This document shows, piece by piece, positions 27,701 to 32,003 of a stretch of DNA of 34,841 nt. Below the pieces are notes generated by a model, which was not told the origin of the DNA, made no database searches, and saw nothing but the letters and a program-made list of their open reading frames with translations. A program made the translations under genes and the position numbers. The DNA comes from Paraburkholderia humisilvae (GTDB lineage: Bacteria > Pseudomonadota > Gammaproteobacteria > Burkholderiales > Burkholderiaceae), in assembly GCF_902859855.1 (NCBI RefSeq), contig NZ_CADIKH010000059.1:1-34841 (forward strand), read 5' to 3'. Each line of letters starts with the position of its first letter. Within the stretch, counting starts at the first letter, position 1.

Positions 27701-28406
27701 CGAGCAAGGCGATATCGATATCTTCACCGATCGCAGCGTGCTGCTCGCGCAAAGCCGGATCTTCACCGAGCAGGGCGGCGGGATGACGATCTGGAGTTCG
27801 AACGGCGATATCAACGCGGGTAAGGGCGCGAAGTCGGCGGCGGATATTCCGGCGCCGGTCTATGTGTGCGACGTGAACCACTACTGTACGGTGGACGCGC
27901 GTGGCGAGGTGACAGGCGCGGGTATTGCAACCCTGCAGACCATTCCTGGCGCGGCGCCAGGCGACGTAAACCTGATCGCGCCGCGCGGCACGGTTGACGC
28001 GGGTGACGCGGGCATTCGCGTGTCGGGCAACCTGAACGTCGCCGCGTTGCATGTGGCGAATGCGGACAACGTGCAGGTGCAGGGCACCGCCACCGGTATT
28101 CCGACAGTCTCAGCGGTGGATACCGGCGCGCTGACCGCGGCGAGCGCGGCCGCGTCGGCCGCGACAGAGCTGGCGCAGGATCTTGTGAAGAGGAACGCGT
28201 CCGGTGGGGCGCCTCGTCACTGGATCATCTCCGTACGCGTTGAAGGTTTCGGCGACACAGGCGATGACGAGAGCAAGAAACGCACGCCGGGGCAGGTCAG
28301 CTACGATTCTTCGAGCGCGGTGTCGATTCTGGGCTTCGGTGCTGTCGGGCAAACGCAGCGGGCAGTGCTCAGCAACGCGGAACGGGACAAGATGGGGAAG
28401 ATCTAG
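15744..28406 (+). CDS. Giant filamentous-haemagglutinin-like protein (TPS domain, DUF3739-type)
   Basis: A 4220-residue exported protein, probably a surface adhesin or matrix fibre. An extended signal peptide covers residues 1-43 (RPLCRAIAVMLAAGMTAHAHA, cut before GMVNL). An Ala/Gln-rich helix follows (about 75-112). The haemagglutination/TPS-type domain spans about 130-370, with the NxNGI-type motif NRNGI at 228-232. More than 3000 residues of beta-helix-like GGxVxLxA repeats then follow, interrupted by a non-repetitive segment at about 2955-3112 and an Ala/Gln-rich helical insert at about 3790-3920. The C-terminus (ILGFGAVGQTQRAVLSNAER) fits the DUF3739 family. The only cysteines in the mature chain are C4042 and C4048. 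GTG 15726 is an in-frame alternative start. No TpsB partner is present, while T2SS genes flank the region. Adhesin role: family knowledge. T2SS export and glycosylation: inference. Confidence 0.88.
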   Translation: MASRARAKQHLHHSSTALSASVRPLCRAIAVMLAAGMTAHAHAGMVNLSAAGGRPAGGAGGAGGAGVTNLGVSPQQALQLSQPSIRNLAHAAQGIAQQIAAQQAAAAAAANAANVPNGLAPGGLQVAPGVSADTNNPNLWINANAPRQSVDASGHVTVEVDQTSQNAVATWQTMNVGKQTTLYFNQSPGTQSNGANSWVILNRIMDPSMAPSQILGSIKAEGSVYVVNRNGILFGPGSQVNVHSLVATSLDLLNQNDVIKQSGTDIARSNQLFLSAQGGLAALEASNVTGQTGAPNEVLGLGYQVKVNSPTDYELPGSVTIAPGASITTQTNGTASDGGFVLVAAPNVNNGGSITSTGGQVVLAAGVGVSLTPNPAMPQQLKPELSGQLIVQTGPVSSVDVTPAGALVNTGLIQAARGNVTLLGSSVQQNGVVGVTTSVNTPGSITISTVDEYYANTPTGTAYSNTGPIGPGLSGRGLDTHRAGLLSFGSDSVTTVMPDNDGQTATSAPGTVFTAGNITMTGGSIWFQSGSLIEAPGSTVSVAALTPNQGASPSVTPPGDTAVQGRIYLDTGATIDVSGLSNVALPIADTLVTVPRIGQNELADSPLLRNGFLFGLQNVVFDSTLTGTRSDGVQWVGSPLLNLSGYVNLIPRTIDQLLINGGTIILSGNEVMTAAGSSLNLNGGYIHYLGGMVNTTRLIDSNGAIVPIGQADPNDTFVGIAGQFVDNHPRWHITNTYTDPLLAGGTYEGDFIVGGNAGTLDLFASSAMVLDGDITAQALSGSKQVQGNDQATGGTFNLGADPALKLLGNLAGLTLRADTSITGQTGTIILQNSAPQLTDQAPDFSIDTPLDTDALNALSPSDPNNLRATTVVPTDTLAAGGFANVNLTANGTNSNGFIVAEGSQLVLQPGGSLVMKGGPSTEVLGSLIVPSGNISISSAKIVVGPDALLSVAGQWINNDTQLASDTTPGGSEYINGGSITLTSANTDLQAGSVIDVSSGGEMLANGQMLMENGIPVGEGGSLSLLNGINGLFSNDVPQSSGLTIDGTIRSFGFSGGGTLTLQANGFQIGGDPSSAPIWSFFLPTDFFSQQGFGSYVLNAVLDATVAPGAKVTVTQQNLMPNLPALQHAASGADLSTSGLTSVGTIEPYYRQPTSLVITAGGYVANHANSSQGGGPVPDIPGVTGAVTVAQGAAIVADAGANISLGSPTQVTVLGALIAPGGSITLSADSNGVLPGQSTGTLFTSDSKSVWLGQDAVLDVSGVALTNPLATPVRNGLTTFVPNTGKVLSGGTVSISDDSGYIVAEKGSVINVSGVSANFDQLQANGVYASQPVWSDAGSITLSATSGLYFDGTLQAHGGAPQAQGGTLTILPDANAVTKVFEPHGASTDLTGATALIIQQSGDLVPAGLAPGQSLADIVGETGVLQFSADRLDGSGVGTLVLGSPIPNITTNAVPPIIFSGNVDLSTSQAVIINSGTVAALSSEQVANLLPTGVPGHLQAPVSTLAAALTSGTPTDTDVTISAPYVAISGPFFGTTPQSQTTLPASGDGTLNVNASFIDLENAFQLSNFGQATFTSSGDIRLSSTNTSDTVLAPGVIYTPGNLTFKAADLYPSTGSTFVIDAVAPADSSGNRAPTTVTFESNGQSSVPLSAGGTLVVDATNIMQGGAVRAPSGSLIFGVGDPTDPNALPTTAYTNLPAVATDSVTFASGSLTSVSNDGSIIPYGTTVDGVEWQFNPIPSQTTGTPDLNAPPAKFISANGSSVALNAGATIDLSGGGDLLATEWVPGTGGTRDVLSQYNVSFASNPSGSAVPVNVGASNVYAIVPGAQTPVAAYDPYFAQTVQPSVNANGSAGTTTLSDGVGHAALNGPIGQSVYLSGVPGLPAGFYTLLPGKYATLPGAFRVTLATASGPVIPGASKTLPDGTVMVAGYFGNALDGSRSATPTLFNVQSGAVWQQYSQYTLTSANAFFPNLAASAGNVTPPLPVDAGHLVLAATNALALGAKLNTEAGPGGAPAEVDIASADIQILGNGEAGLQGYLQISADELDALGAGSLLIGGTRTQTNTGITIDAIANSVVVSNDAASPLTGPEILLVTNADPNSTDPNAANGLRIDAGSVIQAKGDYPAAKDVPITIGVAPDSSGKGGVSGDGALLRVSNGSDAVVTRLNTTDAATNPGILTVGAGATIAGGEALTLDSSGNLRFDPTAMFSGNSIAVDASAITFTNQSGEAAAALPGFVVSEAQLAQLSNAKEVILRSSGAMTFDGDVNVTFGTDVDLSAGTFTSDGGAATLNGQRIAFTNEIGSPTSAAGTAGSGTLTVNANEIDFGTGDKTTAGFNASAFNATGGIVGQNTGTFDFGAQGVTLSAPVYLADTSSDQTIETTGTLNLNANQGKALGLTPVGGALSFTGGTLNDNGATIVAPAGNVSLEATTGDLTVSNGSLVSATGVAKQFFDLTVFAPAGSISLIADKGSVNVQSGATLDFSGASGGGAAGSVTLSAPEQVVNLSGTIKGNAAKGYAGGSFSLDTGGAVDLDGLATVLAASGVNNSIAVQTNAGNLMLSAGNTLTAHSVSLTADGGAGNASDAANGNVIINGTINANGVATASGAVAGGTIDLYGKSSVDVEGTLLAESSDAYILVNSVPTANPNSTKLGGTINIGTSGTPTDNSYNAQYGYENVSLANSGLIKLGANARIDVSGGGALTVAANGLKGGVVNLRAPLLDDGTVNVTLGMSDPASQIVGARAVNMQAYAVWSTTDNTTGPQHFDGIVDPSGWYDSHGNLLAGTFTSQDGSTTITYTPGADGALGTFTTNGTTTAATADQLASDLENFYFAPSSANTDHETFYGYKDGDSSKGAGTLMGFVENGLDGVATQFANTGITNFAVVPGIELDNPSPSINDGDISILTPWNLGAGSSTDLAFRFHGEAPVITFRAENDVKVEASLSDGFFQIANPTGIGASIVAPGFNYTYSTEHAALYGPAYYYGGFYLKYGYVSPILAPAKLSGSSDLTSEYYALYHEYIELLLQPQTAVEKEFSQQGTGPLALLHVPNGAHKVNSWLSQPLIAGQPTLTVPYPTTGDPTQYLQYLGNYTAYLDSVITYAMTNGVTPHLEWVQPPPTSLSSVIAPGTVIVISPSATDNSPSPVPVAGNSLPLQSASLMGGNSTSFNIVAGANLASANPLALQAAALFTPSSGDPATENGSVILDGHFAFNNANNPNSPDKQTLLAPTTIRTGNGSISIAAGNDITLADTLAPGVIYTAGVPVAGTVQGGTASILPASPNQSLPDLIVSPTVSPYAAGDINVHAQGDITGVENVVDTTGALTGQAGVNISQFWWQWMQTNNQTGPVGLTTPTTQTVQTSINFGAFDQGIMSVGGNVSVSAGGDITNLAVSLPTTWYLTNATTDNPIVNTVGGGDLTVRAGGNILSGDYFVAKGTATISAGGQIGVGLSVSSNLVGQAPVDVAPLFALQDAVLNVSARQGVNVGGVFDPSYLKGGDGKGYSSTSAINVESTTGDVQFGTLNVQQLSSLHAIGEAGSVLPATVDLTAFTGGITVASGGELFPSATGNLNLIADQSVNLSSVSGLTVKQIGGATNTASVFGMLDVDPAQMPSPLDPDAIIPFPDDIGTTAHALSALHADDTDPVRIYSLNGSIIDGILEPAGKANAGSYDNLIRLVVDKPALLQAGQDILNLAFQGQNLRTDDVTRILAGRDILDTPLVRGDLTIPSLVLGGPGTFDVEAGRNIGPLSNEQDAIASNAGGVNTTPSAHPPLGIEAIGNAANPNLPHESANVQVLFGIGPGVDYATFISSYIDPASTVTGVPSSTPALIAFMEQYDAGLDVDTGFAQDKAAALAKVGTLTTEQAWSQFQALPSYVQQMFAQQVLFSVLTDVGNDFNNPSSPFFHQYARGYQAINTLFPASLGYTANNLDGGNNGANKLVDTGDLDIRSTTIQTQQGGNVSILGPGGQALIGSTSAPPEIVNASGNVVAGPSTMGILTLEQGDIDIFTDRSVLLAQSRIFTEQGGGMTIWSSNGDINAGKGAKSAADIPAPVYVCDVNHYCTVDARGEVTGAGIATLQTIPGAAPGDVNLIAPRGTVDAGDAGIRVSGNLNVAALHVANADNVQVQGTATGIPTVSAVDTGALTAASAAASAATELAQDLVKRNASGGAPRHWIISVRVEGFGDTGDDESKKRTPGQVSYDSSSAVSILGFGAVGQTQRAVLSNAERDKMGKI

Positions 28407-28423
28407 CGCGCGTGGGGGGGACC

Positions 28424-28452
28424 GTCACGGCCCTGTGAATCGGGGCCGTGAC
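28424..28452. terminator. Hairpin between the giant gene and the frameshifted pstS-like copy
   Basis: GTCACGGCCC and GGGCCGTGAC form a perfect 10-bp GC-rich stem with a 9-nt loop, 17 bp after the stop of the giant gene and facing the 3' end of the convergent pstS-like pseudogene. Neither side has a T-run, so it is a terminator-like hairpin rather than a textbook intrinsic terminator. Confidence 0.5.
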
Positions 28453-28497
28453 GTGCTAACGAACTACAGGCAATGTGCTTGCAGTGCCATACAGACA

Positions 28498-29759
28498 TTA
28501 GCGACCCTGAACCGGCCCGGTACAGACGACCGCATTGCCGATGTTCAATCTGAACCCGTGGGTGTCGGACAGGAAGTCGTTGCCGATCTCCGAGAGGAAG
28601 GTCGCTGGCACCACGTCGAAGCCATAGCCGTGAATGAGCGCGGCGTTGCTGTGGTAGTGCGTATTCAGGAAGTTCACGATACTGGACGTAGCTGATGGGT
28701 TGGCATAGCACTGGCTCAGGATAATCTCGCTCGTACCGGAGATCGGATAGCCCAGCGTCGGGTTGCTGACGATTGGCACCCAGTTCGTTTGCACGCGGGC
28801 ACGAACAAGCGTGGTCGGGGCCGCCACCGTGCCGGCGGCGAGTGCTGCGTTCTGGAACGTCGGAACCAGGTCCGTACGGGTCGCCGCGTTGCGCAGGCTG
28901 GCCACCGGGAGCTTGTTGGCCTTTGCCGGTGAGCTCGACGGGGCGAGGAACGCGTTTGTGTAGGCCGGGCTCAGGTAGCCAACGGCCGCACCTGATTGAG
29001 CCAACAGCGAGGCGGCGACGCCGTCGTCGCCGCTCGCCGCAATAAAGTTGCCCGGCGTTTTGCTGACGGGAAAAGACTCGCGAAGTTTTGTGTCTCGACG
29101 AACTTCGTGACCGCACCCGACGGCGCCGGGCACACCTGTGCGAGGTGCGCAGTCAGCAGGTCGGTCATGCCGCTGTCGGCGTCCGATTGATAGATCACCT
29201 TGATCGGGGCACCTGGATACCGCACACCGGTGTCAGGGTTCGTGACGTCTTTCCAGTCCGTGATGGCGCCCGAGAAGATACCGCACAAGTCAGCATCATC
29301 CAGCGCGACGGTTGGCGTGAGCGACGGATCGTTCGGCAGCGCCGGGCCGGTTCCCGCCGGCGCATGGACGAACGCAATCGCGACCGGCGTGACGATATAG
29401 GGAATCTGGATTAGCGGGCCGCTTAGTATGCCGACCAAGCCGAGCGGATAGCTTGATAGTTGCGGGATGCTCAGCGGCACATCGCTGTTCGCGAAATCGA
29501 CGGTGCCGCTCGCGGTGAGAGTGACGCTTGCCGCAGCAGACGTGAACTTCGTTGCGTCGTTGTCCAGGAATGCCGTTTGGCCCAAGCCTGAGCCGACGCC
29601 CCAATAGGCGAGCACGCCGCCCATGCCTTCGGCGGAAATCAGCGCTTGAATGACCTTCGAACCGCCGCCAAGCAGAGGCGCCGCTTGCGCATTTGCCGCG
29701 CCCAGACCGGAGAGCACAAGGGCAACAGCGAGGCTGATCTTACACTTACTGGATTGCAT
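28498..29759 (-). pseudogene. PstS-like phosphate-binding protein, frameshifted copy
   Basis: A homologue of the intact gene at 30016-31269, broken by a single-base deletion near 29058-29070. The upstream frame (29759 to about 29060) runs from signal peptide to ETQNFASLFPSA and then goes out of register. The downstream frame resumes with SKTPGNFIAASGDDG and keeps homology to the end (LNIGNAVVCTGPVQGR). Aligned with the intact copy, 42 bases there correspond to 41 here. The phosphate-loop motif is also altered: QSDADSGMTDLL against RSDNSGTTDLL in the intact copy. The start has GGAGG seven bases upstream. Both decay marks point to a pseudogene, though a sequencing error at the deletion cannot be excluded. 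Confidence 0.85.
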
Positions 29760-29819
29760 AAACATTCCTCCAAGTGAAAGCGGGCCAACTGTGCGCGGTG
29801 CCGTTGCTGCGTCGACACC

Positions 29820-29910
29820 GTCTGATCCGAAGTGCCGCTGACAGCGAACACCGCATTCTGGAATCGCCGTTCGGCATTCATGCCGATTGATGCGTTACGC
29901 AGGCTGGCCT
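29820..29910 (-). pseudogene. Short remnant of a third PstS-like copy
   Basis: On the minus strand this stretch reads ASLRNASIGMNAERRFQNAV. The neighbouring copy has ASLRNAATRTDLVPTFQNAA at its C-terminal third, so the two anchor blocks ASLRNA and FQNA are kept with the same nine-residue spacing. The nucleotide match is also visible (CAGGCTGGCC, GCATTCTGGAA against GCGTTCTGGAA). Nothing further upstream or downstream of the protein is present. It lies directly upstream of the leader of the frameshifted copy, as expected if a tandem array has partly collapsed. Confidence 0.6.
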
Positions 29911-29933
29911 GGAAGCAGTTCAAGAATGGAAAA

Positions 29934-29966
29934 GCGCCACGGACCTGCAGGGCAGGGCCGTGGCGC
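29934..29966 (-). terminator. Intrinsic terminator of the intact pstS-like gene
   Basis: GCGCCACGG and CCGTGGCGC form a perfect 9-bp stem around a 15-nt loop, about 50 bp after the gene's stop codon. On the minus strand the stem is followed directly by TTTTCCATTCTT, a proper T-rich tail. This should separate the intact gene from the downstream frameshifted copy. Confidence 0.75.
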
Positions 29967-30015
29967 AACTACTAGCGAACTACAAGCAAATCGAGGACTT
30001 CAGACAAGTCCGCGA

Positions 30016-31269
30016 TTAGCGACCCGTCACCGTGCAAACAGACGTATTGCCGATGTCGAGGTTGAACCCGCTGGTGTTCGACAGGAAGTCGGCACCGATG
30101 GCCGTCAGGTAGCTCGACGGCACCGTGGCGAAGCCATTGCCGTTAAGCAGCGCGGCGTTGCTGTTGTAGTGCGTCTTCAGGAAGTTCACGACAGCGGACG
30201 CAGCCGTCGAATCCGCATAGCACTGGCTCACGATGATCTGGCTCGTGCCGGAGATCGGGTAGCCCGCCGTCGGATTGCTGGCGGCCGGTACCCAGTTCGT
30301 TTGAACGCGGGCACGAACGAGCGTGGTCGGAGCCGCCACCGTTCCAACGGCGAGCGACGCATTGGCGAACGTCGGCAGGACGTCCGTGGTGGTTCCCGCA
30401 AGGCGCAGGCTGGCCACCGACAGGTTGTTCTGCTGAGCCGTCGTGCTCGACGGAGCGAGGAACTTGTTCGTGTAATCCGGGCTCAGGTAGCCGATTGCCG
30501 CACCCGACTGGGCCAGCAGCAACCCTGCCACGCCACCGCTGCCGCTCGCCGACTTGAAGTTAGCCGGCGGTTGCGACGACGGGAACAGGCTCGCGAAATT
30601 CTGCGTTTCGATGAACTTCGTGACCTGGCCGATCGGCGCCGGGCAAACCTGTGCGAGGTGAGCGGTCAGCAGATCGGTCGTGCCGCTGTTGTCCGAGCGA
30701 TAGATCACCGTGATAGCGCCAGCCGGATAGTTCGAGCCGGTGTCGGGGTTCTGGACGTCTTTCCAGTCGCTGATAGCACCGGAGAAGATGCCGCACAGGT
30801 CAGCATCGTTCAGCGCGACGGTCGGCGTGTTCGACGGGTCGTTCGTAAATGCGGGGCCATTACCAGCCGGTGCGTGCACGAGCGGAATCGTGATCGGCGT
30901 GGTGATGTAGGGGATCTGGATCAGCGCGCCGCTCGACTGGCCGACCGTGCTCGACGCGTAGGCCGAGATCTGCGCAGCGCTCAGCGGTGCATCGCTGTTC
31001 GCAAAGTCGACCGTGCCGCTCGCCGTGAGGGTGGTGCCGGTCACGACAGACGTGAACTTCGTTGCGTCGTTGTTCAGGAACGCGGTCTGGCCGAGGCCCG
31101 AACCGACACCCCAATACGACAGTACGCCCGTGCCTTCGACGGTGATCGTCGGCTGAACGAGCGTCGAACCGCCGCCGAGCAGCGGAGCGGCTTGAGCAGC
31201 TGCAACTGCGCCAAAGCCGGTAACAACGAATGCAACAGCCAGACTAATCTTGCGCTTACTGGATTTCAT
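30016..31269 (-). CDS. PstS-like phosphate-binding protein, secreted (intact copy)
   Basis: A 417-residue periplasmic-binding-protein-fold protein of the PstS type. The signal peptide ends at AQA-A (residues 25-28) without a lipobox cysteine, so the mature protein is soluble. Motifs follow PstS order: GGGSTLVQP (32-40), YWGVGSGLGQTAF (52-64), DFANSDAPLS (88-97), IPYITTPITIPLVH (119-132), LCGIFSGAISDWKDV (158-172), and the phosphate loop RSDNSGTTD (191-199). Four cysteines (159, 209, 350, 412) suggest disulfides, in keeping with export. The start has GAAGGA just upstream. No pstCAB transporter genes are adjacent. In Pseudomonas, secreted PstS/DING-type proteins travel by a T2SS, so the nearby gspD/gspE suggest this may be T2SS cargo (inference). 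The actual ligand is unproven. Confidence 0.82.
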   Translation of the reverse strand: MKSSKRKISLAVAFVVTGFGAVAAAQAAPLLGGGSTLVQPTITVEGTGVLSYWGVGSGLGQTAFLNNDATKFTSVVTGTTLTASGTVDFANSDAPLSAAQISAYASSTVGQSSGALIQIPYITTPITIPLVHAPAGNGPAFTNDPSNTPTVALNDADLCGIFSGAISDWKDVQNPDTGSNYPAGAITVIYRSDNSGTTDLLTAHLAQVCPAPIGQVTKFIETQNFASLFPSSQPPANFKSASGSGGVAGLLLAQSGAAIGYLSPDYTNKFLAPSSTTAQQNNLSVASLRLAGTTTDVLPTFANASLAVGTVAAPTTLVRARVQTNWVPAASNPTAGYPISGTSQIIVSQCYADSTAASAVVNFLKTHYNSNAALLNGNGFATVPSSYLTAIGADFLSNTSGFNLDIGNTSVCTVTGR

Positions 31270-31361
31270 GAAGATTCCTTCAAGTGAAGATAACGGGGGA
31301 ACCAGCTGTGAGCAGTGACGCTATCGCGTCGACTGCCGGGAGCAATTTAGACGTTAATTGA

Positions 31362-31424
31362 TCGATTGAGCGTGAATTTTTAGTAACGAATGGTCCGTAA
31401 CATTTTGCCAGGCTCGATTGAGCG
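31362..31424. repeat. 11-bp direct repeat flanking the TGGTCCGTAAC element
   Basis: TCGATTGAGCG occurs at 31362-31372 and again at 31414-31424, a 52-bp offset, which is close to five helical turns. The shared element at 31391-31401 lies between them. The spacing would place both repeats on the same DNA face. Confidence 0.45.
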
Positions 31425-31539
31425 GCAGCAATCCGAATTGAATAGAGATATGAAATGGAAGCAAAGTGCCAACTTTGAGGAGGCTGTCCGCAGCGTACCC
31501 AACCGTTGTGGTCCGTCAGCGAGGCGGTACGCTATATAA

Positions 31540-31572
31540 GGCCGTGAACCTTATCCTGTAAGGTTCACGGCC
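31540..31572. terminator. Perfect 14-bp hairpin in the pstS-like/gspD intergenic region
   Basis: GGCCGTGAACCTTA and TAAGGTTCACGGCC form an uninterrupted 14-bp stem with a 5-nt loop (TCCTG). Neither protein gene ends here: both flanking genes start nearby. It could end a short RNA made in this region or be a structured leader. On the minus strand it is followed by TTATATAG, on the plus strand by CGAGCACTC. Confidence 0.45.
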
Positions 31573-31705
31573 CGAGCACTCATGCACGATGCAATGCGCA
31601 AAAACGTCGCATCCAGCATAGTTTGCCTTACCCGTTCAAAAAACACACAAGCACGATTCCGCAATCAGCCGCCTAATAACTTTTATCGCAAACCCGCATA
31701 AAACC

Positions 31706-31733
31706 TTAAATCGATTTAAACTCGTCTAGACGA
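31706..31733. promoter_or_regulatory. Two adjacent palindromes upstream of gspD
   Basis: TTAAATCGATTTAA (31706-31719) and TCGTCTAGACGA (31722-31733) are perfect 14-bp and 12-bp palindromes two bases apart, in the AT-rich zone about 270 bp upstream of gspD. The close pairing suggests protein-binding sites, but the regulator is unknown. Confidence 0.35.
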
Positions 31734-32003
31734 TCGAACATTTAAATCACCCGTGGTGGTTTTAATCAAAACTCAATCCAACCCCGCAAAAGACCACAAA
31801 TCTCCACATTCGACATCCGTAAAACGGGGGCGTCAAAATGTTACGCAACACCTGTCACAAAATTGCTCCTGTCGGCTGCTTAGTCTTTGCCGGCGAATCC
31901 GTATGCGTCGCATCGAACGCAAAAGGGTCCGCGAGTCACGCGCCGCATCGCGCCTGCGCGTCCGTTTCGGCCCGCGCCGCATGCCGGCATCGATTTCAGG
32001 TCT

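Larger units (their letters stand above)
31270..32003. promoter_or_regulatory. Long divergent control region, pstS-like / gspD (734 bp)
   Basis: The longest non-coding stretch, clearly more AT-rich than its neighbours at about 31600-31830. It contains ATGGTCCGTAACATT (31390-31404), preceded by another GTAAC at 31383-31387; a partial copy TGGTCCGT (31509-31516); an 11-bp direct repeat TCGATTGAGCG at 31362-31372 and 31414-31424; a perfect hairpin at 31540-31572; and two palindromes at 31706-31733. The pstS-like leader next to the gene resembles that of the frameshifted copy (CAAGTGAA, then GCGTCGAC). The frames at 31753 and 31838 overlap the gspD leader and look non-coding. It probably carries promoters for both flanking genes. 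Confidence 0.5.

Noticed and set aside
29050..29075. Programmed ribosomal frameshifting in the pstS-like copy
   Set aside because: There is an AAAA run, but no clear slippery heptamer, no need for two products in this family, and the intact neighbour has no such site. The phosphate-loop changes favour simple decay.
29887..31287. A 466-codon plus-strand frame across the intact pstS-like gene
   Set aside because: It lies antisense to a gene with a clear signal peptide and family motifs. Its translation is Arg-rich with no domain, as expected for a shadow frame in GC-rich coding DNA.
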